From: Hyphomicrobiales bacterium
GTDB taxonomy: Bacteria; Pseudomonadota; Alphaproteobacteria; Rhizobiales; Beijerinckiaceae
Reading direction: 5' to 3'
Assembly: GCA_019075905.1 (NCBI GenBank)
Contig: JAGXAM010000002.1
Span: forward strand, 179,177-243,176
Length of the DNA stretch: 64,000 nucleotides
Position numbers and translations under genes: made by a program. A model generated the notes under the pieces. It searched no databases. It was given only the letters and a program-made list of their open reading frames with translations, and was not told the DNA's origin. Below, piece by piece: positions 1 to 8,619 of the stretch; positions within the stretch are counted from its first letter, which is position 1; every line of letters begins with the position of its first letter.

Positions 1-128
1 GCATCCCGCAGCGCGCGGGCTTGCAGCTTGCGGCGTGCAAGATTGGCACGCAAAGCCCGCTCCAGCCGCCGTTTGGCTGCGGTTTTTGCAAGTTTCGCGC
101 CAGCGGCGGCATCGGGAGTTTCACTCAT
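1..128 (-). CDS. Hypothetical protein, N-terminal fragment cut by window edge
   Basis: A leftward frame begins at the ATG at 128 (MSETPDAAAGAKLAKTAA...) and stays open to the window edge, giving about 42 residues. The visible part is Ala/Arg/Lys/Leu-rich and probably helical and basic, with no recognisable motif. It sits 143 bp from the tRNA-Thr gene, on the opposite strand. I do not recognise the family. The start is the only ATG that opens this frame, and a gene of this kind could equally be a chance open frame in GC-rich DNA, so confidence is modest. Confidence 0.4.
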   Translation of the reverse strand, partial: MSETPDAAAGAKLAKTAAKRRLERALRANLARRKLQARALRD

Positions 129-271
129 GGCAGGCAGTCGGTCCGGATTTCGGGGGCATGGCAAAGCACAAATTTCATGTCTAGTGCAGGGCTTGTGGCA
201 AGGCAACGTGGCGAAGGCCCTTGAAAGCTCGGGGCTGCTGTGGCACAGAGCGCCTGCCTCGGAAACATCAT

Positions 272-346
272 GCTGCGGTAGCTCAGTGGTAGAGCACTCC
301 ATTGGTAATGGAGAGGTCGACAGTTCAATCCTGTCTCGCAGCACCA
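272..346 (+). tRNA. tRNA-Thr (anticodon GGT)
   Basis: The sequence folds as a full cloverleaf. The acceptor stem GCTGCGG pairs with TCGCAGC (one G-T pair), the D-arm carries TAGCTCAGTGGTAGAGC, the anticodon stem CTCCA/TGGAG encloses TTGGTAA, and the T-arm carries GTTCAATC. The anticodon GGT reads ACC/ACU threonine codons. The discriminator base is A and the 3' CCA is encoded in the DNA. No integrase or duplicated tRNA end is seen next to it. Confidence 0.97.
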
Positions 347-572
347 GTTCTCCACAGAACGCCGGCAGGAGTTCTAAAACCTGACGGGTCGCGGTCAAAG
401 GCGGCCGGTGCCTTAATCCGCAATCGGGCGGCGGGCAGTGATTCGTTTCGGAAACACAAGGCCTTTGGCAATTTTGCCACGGCTGTTTTGCCGCAAGCTG
501 CAGCGCGCCCGCTGTTTGCGGCGGCGGAAAAATTGCGCTAGAGGCAGGAGACATCCACCAACGGGGGCTTTT

Positions 573-716
573 ATGTCTGACAGCATCGATCTTGTCCATT
601 CCGACATGGACTATGCCGACCACGAGGAAACCTATGCCCGATTCACCCGGCTGGTGAAATACGGCGCCATCACGATCGTGACGATTCTCGTCATTCTCGC
701 CTTTATCACGCTCTGA
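573..716 (+). CDS. aa3-type cytochrome c oxidase subunit IV-like peptide
   Basis: A 47-residue protein with a short acidic N-terminus (MSDSIDLVHSDMDYADHEET) followed by YARFTRLVKYG and one hydrophobic helix (about residues 30-47). This is the layout of the bacterial aa3-type cytochrome oxidase subunit IV family, a single-helix subunit on the outside of the oxidase. The H-x-x-T-Y-x-x-F stretch before the helix is the typical signature. It lies about 100 bp upstream of pntAA, an arrangement I associate with alphaproteobacteria, so the peptide may serve the oxidase or some other membrane complex. No oxidase core genes are in the window. Confidence 0.75.
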   Translation: MSDSIDLVHSDMDYADHEETYARFTRLVKYGAITIVTILVILAFITL

Positions 717-814
717 CATCGCAACATGGGCGGCAAACAAAACGTTTGACTTCCTGCCACCCTTGTCATTTTCTGTGACATGCCGTCCCCATCGACGTTG
801 CTGCGGAGCTCTTC

Positions 815-1951
815 ATGCGTGTCGCCATTGCCACTGAAACCGATAATGGCGAAACCCGCATCGCGGCCACACCGGAAACCGTCCGCAAGCTCGTCGGCCT
901 CGGCGCCATCGTTGCCGTTCAGGCAGGTGCCGGGCAGCGCGCAGGGCTTCCTGATGCCGATTTTGCCAAGGCTGGCGCAGAAATAGCTGCCGATGCAGCC
1001 GCTACCCTGCAGGGCGCCGATATCGTGCTCGCCGTGCGCCGCCCCGCCGCCGCCAAACTGAAGCGGGTGACGCCCGGGGCGCTGGTGATCGCCATCATGG
1101 ATCCCTACGGCCATGATGCCGAGCTGGCAGCGCTCGCCAAGGCGCAGGTTCAGGCTTTCGCCATGGAGCTGATGCCGCGCATCACCCGCGCCCAATCTAT
1201 GGATGTGCTGTCGAGCCAGGCCAATCTCGCAGGCTATCGCGCCGTGCTCGATGGTGCCGCCGCCTATGGCCGCGCCTTGCCGATGATGATGACCGCGGCC
1301 GGCACCGTGCCGGCAGCACGCGTGTTCGTGATGGGTGTCGGCGTCGCCGGCCTGCAGGCCATCGCCACAGCCCGTCGCCTCGGCGCCATCGTCACCGCCA
1401 CCGACGTGCGCCCGGCCACCAAGGAACAGGTCGAATCTCTCGGTGCCAAATTCATTGCCGTCGAGGATGAGGAATTCCGGCAGGCCGAGACCGCCGGTGG
1501 CTATGCCAAGGAAATGTCAGCAGAATACCGGGCCAAGCAGGCGGCGCTGGTCGCCAGCCATATTGCCCGGCAGGATATTGTCATCACCACAGCCCTGATC
1601 CCGGGTCGCCCGGCCCCGAAACTGGTCGACGCTGCCATGGTCGCCTCGATGCGTCCGGGCTCGGTGCTGGTTGATCTCGCCGTCGAGCGCGGCGGCAATG
1701 TCGAGGGCGCCGAGGCCGGCAAGAGCGTCGATCACGGTGGCATCACCATTGTCGGCGATTCGAGCGCGCTGCGTCTCGCCTCCAGCGCCTCGCAGCTCTA
1801 CGCCAAGAACCTGCTCACCTTTGTTGAGACCCTGATCGACAAGGACGCCAAAAAAGTCAGCGTCAATTACGATGACGAACTGGTGAAAGCGACCTTGCTG
1901 ACCCGCGATGGTGCGGTGGTGCATCCCAATTTCCAGCCAAAGTCTGCCTGA
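815..1951 (+). CDS. pntAA: NAD(P) transhydrogenase subunit alpha part 1 (domain I, NAD-binding)
   Basis: 378 residues, the soluble NAD(H)-binding domain I of the proton-pumping transhydrogenase. It transfers hydride between NADH and NADP+ at the membrane with the PntAB and PntB subunits. The Rossmann glycine motif GVGVAG is at residues 174-179. The conserved segment [20 protein letters not shown] (about 125-144) and the GRPAPKL stretch near 267 are characteristic. The length matches the separate PntAA chain of three-subunit enzymes, as in Rhodospirillum. pntAB follows after 13 bp and pntB after another 6 bp, so the three form one operon. Confidence 0.97.
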   Translation: MRVAIATETDNGETRIAATPETVRKLVGLGAIVAVQAGAGQRAGLPDADFAKAGAEIAADAAATLQGADIVLAVRRPAAAKLKRVTPGALVIAIMDPYGHDAELAALAKAQVQAFAMELMPRITRAQSMDVLSSQANLAGYRAVLDGAAAYGRALPMMMTAAGTVPAARVFVMGVGVAGLQAIATARRLGAIVTATDVRPATKEQVESLGAKFIAVEDEEFRQAETAGGYAKEMSAEYRAKQAALVASHIARQDIVITTALIPGRPAPKLVDAAMVASMRPGSVLVDLAVERGGNVEGAEAGKSVDHGGITIVGDSSALRLASSASQLYAKNLLTFVETLIDKDAKKVSVNYDDELVKATLLTRDGAVVHPNFQPKSA

Positions 1952-1964
1952 AGGTTATTCGATC

Positions 1965-2390
1965 ATGGCCGCGCAATCTGCCCAGCAAATCCTCGAAACC
2001 GCGCAAAAAGCCGCCGCACTGGCACAGCAGGCCCTCACCGCCGCGCAGGCCAATGCCGACCACGCCGCCCTCGCGGCCGGCGGCATCGCCCACGCGGCCA
2101 CTGGCGGCGCGGTTGACCCTTTCGTCTTTCGCCTGGCGATCTTCGTGTTGGCGATCTTCGTCGGCTATTATGTGGTCTGGTCGGTCACACCGGCGCTGCA
2201 CACGCCGCTGATGTCGGTCACCAATGCCATTTCCTCGGTGATCATCGTCGGCGCCCTGCTGTCGGTCGGAGTCGGCACCGGCATTGCCCAGGCCTTTGGC
2301 TTCATCGCGCTGGTGCTGGCCAGCGTCAACATTTTCGGCGGCTTTCTCGTCACCGAGCGGATGTTGGCCATGTACAAGAAGAAAGGCTGA
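1965..2390 (+). CDS. pntAB: NAD(P) transhydrogenase subunit alpha part 2 (membrane domain IIa)
   Basis: 141 residues from the ATG at 1965; an upstream in-frame GTG at 1908 would lie inside pntAA and is not used here. The N-terminal 40 residues are Ala/Gln-rich and soluble. The rest holds about four hydrophobic helices, starting at [21 protein letters not shown] and ending in the [17 protein letters not shown] motif typical of PntAB. It forms half of the proton channel with PntB. The stop is separated from the pntB start by 6 bp. Confidence 0.95.
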   Translation: MAAQSAQQILETAQKAAALAQQALTAAQANADHAALAAGGIAHAATGGAVDPFVFRLAIFVLAIFVGYYVVWSVTPALHTPLMSVTNAISSVIIVGALLSVGVGTGIAQAFGFIALVLASVNIFGGFLVTERMLAMYKKKG

Positions 2391-2396
2391 GCCGCC

Positions 2397-3797
2397 GTGC
2401 TGAACGCTAATTTCGCAGCCTTTTTCTATCTCGTCGCCGGCGTGCTGTTTGTGCTCGCGCTGCGTGGCCTGTCGTCACCCGCCTCATCGCGCCAGGGCAA
2501 CCGCTTCGGCATGATTGGCATGGGAATTGCCGTGCTCACCACCCTGCTTTATGCGCCGCCTTCCGGCCTCGGCTGGCTGCTGGTGCTGCTGGGCATTGCG
2601 ATCGGCGGCAGCTTCGGCGCCTGGCGGGCGCGCACCGTGCAAATGACCGCCATGCCGCAGCTGGTCGCCTCGTTCCATGCGCTGGTCGGTCTTGCCGCGG
2701 TATTTGTGGCAGGTGGCGCGCTTTATGCCCCGCATGCCTTCGGCATCGGCGAGGTCGGCTCCATCGAGAAAGCCAGCCTGATCGAGATGTCGCTGGGCGC
2801 GGCCATAGGTGCCATCACCTTCACCGGCTCGGTCATTGCCTTCCTGAAACTCGATGGCCGCATGTCGGGCAAGCCGATCATCCTGCCGCAGCGCCATGCC
2901 ATCAACATCGCCCTCGGCGCGCTGCTCGTGGTGCTGATCGGCGTGTTTTTCGCCAGCGAAAGCCATTTCGTGTTCCTGGTGATCGCCCTCGTGGCCTTTG
3001 CGCTGGGTGGCCTGCTGATCATCCCCATCGGCGGCGCCGATATGCCCGTCGTCGTGTCGATGCTCAATTCCTATTCGGGCTGGGCCGCGGCCGGCATTGG
3101 GTTCACCCTCGGCAATCTCGCCCTGATCATCACCGGAGCGCTGGTCGGCTCATCCGGCGCGATCCTGTCCTACATCATGTGCAAGGCCATGAACCGCTCC
3201 TTCATTTCCGTCATTCTCGGCGGTTTTGGCGGCGAGACAGCCGCGGCAGGTGGTGCGGTTGAGAGCCGCCCGGTCAAGCAGGGCTCGGCCGACGATGCCG
3301 CCTACATCATGAAGAACGCCGGCTCGGTGATCATCGTGCCGGGCTATGGCATGGCCGTGGCGCAGGCCCAGCACGCCTTGCGCGAAATGGCTGATATTCT
3401 CAAAAAGGAAGGCGTCAGCGTCAAATATGCCATTCACCCGGTCGCCGGCCGCATGCCGGGCCACATGAATGTGCTGCTGGCCGAAGCCAATGTCCCCTAT
3501 GATGAAGTCTTCGAACTCGAAGACATCAACAGCGAATTTGCGCAGACCGATGTAGCTTTCGTGATCGGCGCCAATGACGTGACCAACCCGGCCGCCAAGA
3601 CCGACAAGGCCTCGCCGATTTACGGCATGCCGATCCTCGATGTCGAAAAGGCCAAAACCGTGCTGTTCCTCAAGCGCGGCATGGGCTCGGGCTATGCCGG
3701 CGTCGAGAACGAATTGTTTTTCAAAGACAATACCATGATGCTGTTTGGCGATGCCAAGAAGATGGTCGATACCATTCTGAAGGCGCTGGCGCACTGA
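2397..3797 (+). CDS. pntB: NAD(P) transhydrogenase subunit beta (domains IIb and III)
   Basis: 466 residues from a GTG start tightly spaced after pntAB. The first 270 or so residues carry eight or nine transmembrane helices of the proton channel. The C-terminal 180 residues form the NADP(H)-binding domain III: IIVPGYGMAVAQAQH, then HPVAGRMPGHMNVLLAEA, GANDVTNPAA and KRGMGSGYAGVEN, all hallmark PntB motifs. The subunit couples proton entry to NADPH formation. One base separates it from the following hydrolase gene, so that gene is probably cotranscribed. Confidence 0.97.
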   Translation: MLNANFAAFFYLVAGVLFVLALRGLSSPASSRQGNRFGMIGMGIAVLTTLLYAPPSGLGWLLVLLGIAIGGSFGAWRARTVQMTAMPQLVASFHALVGLAAVFVAGGALYAPHAFGIGEVGSIEKASLIEMSLGAAIGAITFTGSVIAFLKLDGRMSGKPIILPQRHAINIALGALLVVLIGVFFASESHFVFLVIALVAFALGGLLIIPIGGADMPVVVSMLNSYSGWAAAGIGFTLGNLALIITGALVGSSGAILSYIMCKAMNRSFISVILGGFGGETAAAGGAVESRPVKQGSADDAAYIMKNAGSVIIVPGYGMAVAQAQHALREMADILKKEGVSVKYAIHPVAGRMPGHMNVLLAEANVPYDEVFELEDINSEFAQTDVAFVIGANDVTNPAAKTDKASPIYGMPILDVEKAKTVLFLKRGMGSGYAGVENELFFKDNTMMLFGDAKKMVDTILKALAH

Positions 3798-3798
3798 C

Positions 3799-4683
3799 AT
3801 GGACTGGCTCCGCAAACATGCGGGTCAATTGAAGCTGGCAGGTAAAATCCTGCTGGGACTGTATGTTGCGGCTTGCGCATTTCTTTATTTTGACCAGCAG
3901 CATCTCGAATATACCCCGGTCGCCTCGACCGACCAGCCGCGCGATTACGGCCTGAAGGGTTTCGAACGCCTGACGCTGACCACCTCTGATAACCAGACCC
4001 TGATCGCCTGGTATAAAAAGGCCGCACCGCTCCATCCGACCCTGCTCTACCTGCATGGCAATCTCGGCAATCTCGGCGAGTTCGCCAACCGTTACAAGAT
4101 TCTCAGCGCAAATGGCGATGGGGTTCTAGCCGTGGACTATCGTGGCTTTGGCGCCTCAACCGGGTCTCCGACCGAGCCCGGGCTGATCATCGATGGCGAA
4201 ACTGCCTACAATGCCTTGATCGCCCGTGAGATCGGCCTGAGCCACATCATCATCTACGGCCATTCGCTGGGCAGCGGCATCGCCGTCGCCCTCGCCGCCC
4301 GCCATCGGGTGGCCGCCCTGGTGCTGGAAGCACCTTTCTCGTCGGCCGTCGATGTCGGCGCCTATCGCTATCCTGAATTTCCCGTGCGCGACCTGATGCG
4401 CGACCAGTTCCGCTCGGATCTGCGCATCGGCAAGGTCAAATGCCCGATCCTGATCATGCACGGCACCGATGACAAAACTGTGCCCTACCAGTTCGGCAAG
4501 CGCCTGTTCGATCTCGCGCCGCAACCAAAAGACATGTTCACATTTCCCGGCGATGGCCACGATCTGCTGCCCGCGCCCGGCGTGGCCGGCAAGCTGGAGG
4601 CCTGGCTTTCCGCGCGTGTGCCGCTGTCAGTTCCGGACCCGACCGGCACCGGCAGCACGCTCGATCCCAGTCAGGAAGAATAG
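3799..4683 (+). CDS. Membrane-anchored alpha/beta hydrolase
   Basis: 294 residues. One N-terminal transmembrane helix (about 15-33) is followed by an alpha/beta hydrolase domain of the BEM46/ABHD13 type. The nucleophile elbow GHSLG places the catalytic Ser at 156. LYLHGNLGN (about 83-91) supplies the oxyanion loop, LIMHGTDDKTVPY the acid strand, and GDGHDLL the catalytic His. The domain probably faces the periplasm or the membrane surface. The start lies one base after the pntB stop, but a functional tie to transhydrogenase is not evident. Its 3' end overlaps the convergent radical-SAM gene by 13 bp. The substrate is unknown. Confidence 0.9.
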   Translation: MDWLRKHAGQLKLAGKILLGLYVAACAFLYFDQQHLEYTPVASTDQPRDYGLKGFERLTLTTSDNQTLIAWYKKAAPLHPTLLYLHGNLGNLGEFANRYKILSANGDGVLAVDYRGFGASTGSPTEPGLIIDGETAYNALIAREIGLSHIIIYGHSLGSGIAVALAARHRVAALVLEAPFSSAVDVGAYRYPEFPVRDLMRDQFRSDLRIGKVKCPILIMHGTDDKTVPYQFGKRLFDLAPQPKDMFTFPGDGHDLLPAPGVAGKLEAWLSARVPLSVPDPTGTGSTLDPSQEE

Positions 4684-5702
4684 GGATGTTGCCGGCCTGA
4701 GGCATCTCTGACCATCAGGTCCTCAGCACTTTCTGTCACGGCGCCCGGTGTCAGCACCACCTTGCCATAGCCCCCCGGAATATCGAGCACATAGACCGGC
4801 ATGGCGAGGCCGGAAATACGGCGGCGCAGGGCCGCCATCAGGCTTTGGCCTTCGGCAACCGGCAGGCGGAAATGTCCGGTGCCTGGCGCAAGATCGGGAT
4901 GATGCAGATAATAGGGCTTGATCCGCAGTTCGACAAAGCGCCGCATCAAGGCCGCCAGCACATCGACATCGTCATTCACGCCCCGCAGCAGCACGCTTTG
5001 GCTCACCAGTGGCACCCCGGCATCGGCAAGAGCCGCCACGGCGCGCTGCGCCTCCGCGCCCAGTTCGCGCGGGTGATTGGCGTGAATGGCAATATAGACG
5101 GCGACATCCTTGCGGCGCAGCGCCGTCACCATCGCCGGCGTGATCAAGCCTGGCGCAACGACCGGGACACGACTGTGCAGCCGCACCACCTTGACATGCG
5201 CCATGGCCGCCAGCCGCGTCAGAACATCCGCCAGCCGGCGCGCCGACAGCATCAGCGGATCACCGCCGGTGAGGATCACCTCCCAAATCTCGGGATGGCC
5301 GGCAATATAGCCAAGCGCCGCATCGAGTTCGGCCGCATTGAGCGCGCCGGCCGCCTGGCCGACACTCTCGCGCCGGAAGCAAAAGCGGCAATAGACCGGG
5401 CAGGTCAGCAGCATTTTCAGCAGCACCCGGTCAGCATGGCGATGCACCACGCCCTTCACCGGGCTGTGCGCGTCATCGCCAATGGGATCCTGTAATTCCT
5501 GCGGCACCTGCACCAGTTCGCGGCTATCGGGCAGAAATTGCCGCGCCAGCGGGTCATCCGCCGCGCCGGGCACCATCAGCCCGGCCATGGTTGCCGTCAC
5601 ACCAATCGCATAATGTTGCGCCACCGGCGCAAGTCTGGCGCGCTCTTGCCCGTCAATCAGGCCGGCGCGCGCCAGATCATCGAGTGTTCGCAGTATTTTC
5701 AT
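4671..5702 (-). CDS. Lysine 2,3-aminomutase / EpmB-like radical SAM protein
   Basis: 343 residues from MKILRTLDD; in-frame starts at 5714 and 5738 are also possible. The radical-SAM cluster CPVYCRFC places Cys at 101, 105 and 108. LTGGDPLML is the SAM-binding GGDP motif. The C-terminal DIPGGYGK places a Lys at about 314, where the family binds PLP. This length is closer to EpmB, which makes beta-lysine for elongation factor P, than to clostridial KamA. No epmA or efp gene is in the window, so the choice between EF-P modification and free lysine aminomutation remains open. Confidence 0.85.
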   Translation of the reverse strand: MKILRTLDDLARAGLIDGQERARLAPVAQHYAIGVTATMAGLMVPGAADDPLARQFLPDSRELVQVPQELQDPIGDDAHSPVKGVVHRHADRVLLKMLLTCPVYCRFCFRRESVGQAAGALNAAELDAALGYIAGHPEIWEVILTGGDPLMLSARRLADVLTRLAAMAHVKVVRLHSRVPVVAPGLITPAMVTALRRKDVAVYIAIHANHPRELGAEAQRAVAALADAGVPLVSQSVLLRGVNDDVDVLAALMRRFVELRIKPYYLHHPDLAPGTGHFRLPVAEGQSLMAALRRRISGLAMPVYVLDIPGGYGKVVLTPGAVTESAEDLMVRDASGRQHPYSS

Positions 5703-5745
5703 GGCGCGGTGCATGGCACAAATCCTGCGCCAGTGCACCCCCTGG

Positions 5746-6723
5746 TCATGGCATCAGAATGGTCGCGGCCGTGGTCTTGCGGGCCGCCAGCGCGGTCTGA
5801 GCTGCCGCAGCCTCCGCCAGCGGGTAGCGTGCGCCAATATCAATGGCAACGTCGCCGGACAACACCATCTTGAACAGCTCTTTGGCGCGCGTCTGGATTT
5901 CCTTGGCCGTGCGCGTATAGGTCGCCAGCGTCGGGCGCGTCACATAGAGCGAGCCCTTGGTTGCCAGAATGCCAAGATTGACGCCCTCGACCGGCCCCGA
6001 GGCATTGCCGAAGCTCACCATGGTGCCGAGCGGCTTCAGGCAATCGAGCGAACCCATGAAGGTGGTCTTGCCGACCCCGTCATAAACTACATCGCAAAGC
6101 TCGCCCTTGGTGATTTTCTTCACCTGCGCGGCAAAATCATCCTTGGTATAGTCGATCACGTGCTTGCAGCCCGCCTTGCGCGCCAGTTTGGCCTTTTCCG
6201 GCGAACTGACCGTGCCGATGACCGTCGCGCCCAGCGCATGCGCCCATTGCGACAGGATCAGCCCGAGTCCGCCCGCCGCCGCATGCAGGAGGATCACATC
6301 ACCCTTTTTGACCCTGAAGGTCGAGCGCAGCAGATAATGCACCGTCAGGCCCTTCAGCATCATCGCCGCAGCGGTCTCGTAGCTGATACCCTTGGGCAGC
6401 TTCACCAGATTGACGGCCTTGGCGACCCGCACCTGCGCATAGGCGCCAACGCCGGTGCCATAGGCAACCCTGTCACCCACCGCGAGGCCCTTGACCCCGG
6501 CTCCGACCTCAAGCACCTCGCCGGCTGCCTCGGCACCGGGAATAAACGGCAGGCTCGGCGGCGGATAAAGGCCGGTGCGCATATAAATATCGGCGAAGTT
6601 GAGGCCGATGGCGTGATGGCGCAACAGCACTTCACCCTCGCCGGGAGCGGCGACCGTGACGGATTCATAATGCAATACGTCCGGCCCACCGGTGGCGTGC
6701 ATACGAATGGCATTGGTTTTCAT
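5746..6723 (-). CDS. NADPH:quinone oxidoreductase (zeta-crystallin/QOR type)
   Basis: 325 residues from the ATG at 6723 (MKTNAIRMHATGGPDVL); a longer start at 6786 adds residues not typical of the family. Medium-chain reductase fold without the catalytic zinc cysteines. GLNFADIYMRTGLYP and the NADPH-binding AAAGGLGLILSQWAHALGA (residues about 150-170) are the QOR signature. The protein is soluble and reduces quinones or other alpha,beta-unsaturated carbonyls. It is divergent from the FAD hydroxylase gene at 6891. The intergenic region holds an 8-bp inverted repeat that may be a shared operator. Confidence 0.93.
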   Translation of the reverse strand: MKTNAIRMHATGGPDVLHYESVTVAAPGEGEVLLRHHAIGLNFADIYMRTGLYPPPSLPFIPGAEAAGEVLEVGAGVKGLAVGDRVAYGTGVGAYAQVRVAKAVNLVKLPKGISYETAAAMMLKGLTVHYLLRSTFRVKKGDVILLHAAAGGLGLILSQWAHALGATVIGTVSSPEKAKLARKAGCKHVIDYTKDDFAAQVKKITKGELCDVVYDGVGKTTFMGSLDCLKPLGTMVSFGNASGPVEGVNLGILATKGSLYVTRPTLATYTRTAKEIQTRAKELFKMVLSGDVAIDIGARYPLAEAAAAQTALAARKTTAATILMP

Positions 6724-6831
6724 GATGCGTTCCAGTTCTTCGTAGTATTTGCGAGCGACATGACAACAGCCGGACCAACCGGCCAATTGATCTCGGGATA
6801 AACCCCACCCCTTCGCCGATTTGCCGCATGG

Positions 6832-6870
6832 TTGAACCTAATTTGTGGCATATATTTGCGTAAGGTTCAA
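6832..6870. promoter_or_regulatory. Inverted repeat in divergent promoter region
   Basis: TTGAACCT at 6832-6839 is perfectly repeated in inverted orientation as AGGTTCAA at 6863-6870, separated by 23 bp of AT-rich sequence that includes TATATT. It lies between the divergent starts at 6723 and 6891, just upstream of the hydroxylase GTG. This is a plausible pair of half-sites for a dimeric regulator. No regulator gene is adjacent, and a chance repeat cannot be excluded. Confidence 0.4.
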
Positions 6871-6890
6871 TTTGCGAGGAAAGCCGAATC

Positions 6891-8159
6891 GTGCCGAGCC
6901 AGAACGTCATCATCGCCGGTGCCGGCGCGACCGGATTGACCGCCGCCCTGGCATTGGCACAGGCCGGCTGCAAGGTGACCGTGGTCGGCAGGCATATCGC
7001 CCCGCCGCCAACCCGCACCGTTGCCCTCTGGGGCGCTTCGGTAAGAATGCTGGAAAATATCGGCATCTGGCAGGAGGCTGGCGCCTTTGCCGAGCCGTTG
7101 CAGGCGATGCGCATCATTGATGCCACCGGCTCGCTGTTCAAGCTGCCGCCGGTCGAGTTCCGCTCCGCTGAGCTTGGCCTGCCGGGCTTCGGTTTCAATA
7201 TCACCAATGCCGATCTCGTGGCGGTGCTGCTGGCCAGCGTCAGGGCCGACAGCCGCATAACCCTGCATGAAGGCCTGGTGCGCGAGATCACGCTGCAAAG
7301 CGCTGCCATCGAAGTGGAATGCGATGATGGCACGCGCCACGGAGCCGCACTTCTCATCGGTGCGGAAGGCAGCCAGTCGCCCTCGCGTCGGGCTGCCGGC
7401 ATCCAGCAGCGCCAATGGCAATATCCGCAGGTGGCGGTGACCGCCGTGCTGCATCATCGCTGCCCGCACCATCATGTCTCGACCGAATTTCATACCCGCA
7501 CCGGGCCTTGCACGCTGGTGCCGATGCTGGCCCTGCCCGATGTGCCCTATCGCTCCAGTCTCGTCTGGCTGATGGACCCGGCTGAGGCCGCCCGGCGCGT
7601 GGCCCTGCCCGCCGGGGATTTTGCCATCGAGCTTGAAAACATGACGCAATCGGTGCTCGGTGCCTTCACCATCGAGGGCCAGCTAGGCGCCTTCCCGATG
7701 CGCGGCATGTTGGTCGAGCGTTTTGGCCGCAATCGGACCATGCTGGTCGGCGAGGCTGCGCATGCCTTCCCGCCCATTGGCGCGCAGGGCCTCAATCTCG
7801 GCTTGCGCGATGTCGCAGCGCTGGTTGACATCGTCAGCAGTGCCCTGGCCGGCGCGCAGGATTGCGGCAGTGATGCCGTAATGATGAATTACCATCGCGC
7901 GCGGGTTAGCGATGTCGCCTCGCGTACGCTCGGTGTCGATGTGCTCAACCGCTCCTTGCTCGCGCCCTATCTGCCGGTCGATTTCCTGCGCGGCGCCGGT
8001 TTGATGGCGCTCGCCAGCATCGCGCCCTTGCGCCGGGCCGTCATGCGCGCTGGCCTCGCCCCACAGGCGCTGCCGCAGCTCATGCGCAGCGCCGCGAAGG
8101 CCTCCACGGTGCTCACGGCTCCGGGTGCGGCACGAAATCGCCAAACCTTCCGCCATTGA
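6891..8159 (+). CDS. FAD-dependent hydroxylase of the UbiH/UbiF/COQ6 family
   Basis: 422 residues from a GTG start. The N-terminal dinucleotide fold GAGATGLTAALALAQAG (about 10-26) and the FAD-binding GEAAHAFPPIGAQGLNLGLRD (about 287-307) are the UbiH/COQ6 signature. These enzymes are class A flavoprotein monooxygenases that hydroxylate the ubiquinone ring with O2 and NADPH, or with electrons passed by a reductase. Which ring position is hydroxylated cannot be told from sequence alone. The 3' end overlaps the convergent flavin-reductase gene by 47 bp. Confidence 0.9.
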   Translation: MPSQNVIIAGAGATGLTAALALAQAGCKVTVVGRHIAPPPTRTVALWGASVRMLENIGIWQEAGAFAEPLQAMRIIDATGSLFKLPPVEFRSAELGLPGFGFNITNADLVAVLLASVRADSRITLHEGLVREITLQSAAIEVECDDGTRHGAALLIGAEGSQSPSRRAAGIQQRQWQYPQVAVTAVLHHRCPHHHVSTEFHTRTGPCTLVPMLALPDVPYRSSLVWLMDPAEAARRVALPAGDFAIELENMTQSVLGAFTIEGQLGAFPMRGMLVERFGRNRTMLVGEAAHAFPPIGAQGLNLGLRDVAALVDIVSSALAGAQDCGSDAVMMNYHRARVSDVASRTLGVDVLNRSLLAPYLPVDFLRGAGLMALASIAPLRRAVMRAGLAPQALPQLMRSAAKASTVLTAPGAARNRQTFRH

Positions 8160-8619
8160 ACAGCAGCGGTTCGCCCGGGCCATGGCGATAGGCCTCAACC
8201 TCGCCAAGAAAAATCACATGATCGCCGCCGTAATAGCGCTGGGCATTGCGGCACTCAAATTGCGCCACCGCAGTCGCCAGCAGGGGTGCCCCGCCCGCGC
8301 CTTCGAGCCAGATCTCGTCGCCGGAAAATTTCTGCGCATTTGAGCGGCCAAACTGCCGGGCGAGCGCCTTGTGCGGCCGGCCGAGCACATTGACGGCAAA
8401 ATGGCTCGCCGCCTGAAACGCCTCCATATTGGGCGAATGCACCAGCAGGCTCCATAGCACCAGCGGCGGGCGCAGCGACACCGACGCGAAGGAATTGACC
8501 GTCAGGCCGACCCGGTCGCCATTGGGCGCCCGTGTCGTGATCAGCACCACGCCGGTGCTGAAGGAACCGAGCGCCTTGCGCAAATCCAGCGGGTCGTGCG
8601 AGCCTTCCTGATAGCTCAT
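8113..8619 (-). CDS. Flavin reductase component of a two-component monooxygenase
   Basis: 168 residues of the flavin-reductase-like (HpaC/HsaB) split-barrel family: LRKALGSFSTGVVLITT at the N-terminus, GLTVNSFASVSLRPPLVLWS for FMN binding, and the terminal YRHGPGEPLLFNGGRFG motif. It reduces FMN or FAD with NAD(P)H and passes it to the partner oxygenase. Its ATG overlaps the stop of the upstream oxygenase gene (ATGA), so the two are translationally coupled and probably form one enzyme. The 3' end overlaps the convergent hydroxylase gene. Confidence 0.92.
   Translation of the reverse strand: MSYQEGSHDPLDLRKALGSFSTGVVLITTRAPNGDRVGLTVNSFASVSLRPPLVLWSLLVHSPNMEAFQAASHFAVNVLGRPHKALARQFGRSNAQKFSGDEIWLEGAGGAPLLATAVAQFECRNAQRYYGGDHVIFLGEVEAYRHGPGEPLLFNGGRFGDFVPHPEP

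Noticed and set aside
272..346. tRNA-Thr as an integration site
   Set aside because: No integrase gene and no repeated 3' tRNA segment were found next to it.
5701..6801. 366-residue rightward open frame
   Set aside because: Antisense to the quinone oxidoreductase gene, whose motifs are clear. The rightward translation is rich in Arg, His, Gln and Gly with no family resemblance, typical of GC-rich antisense frames.
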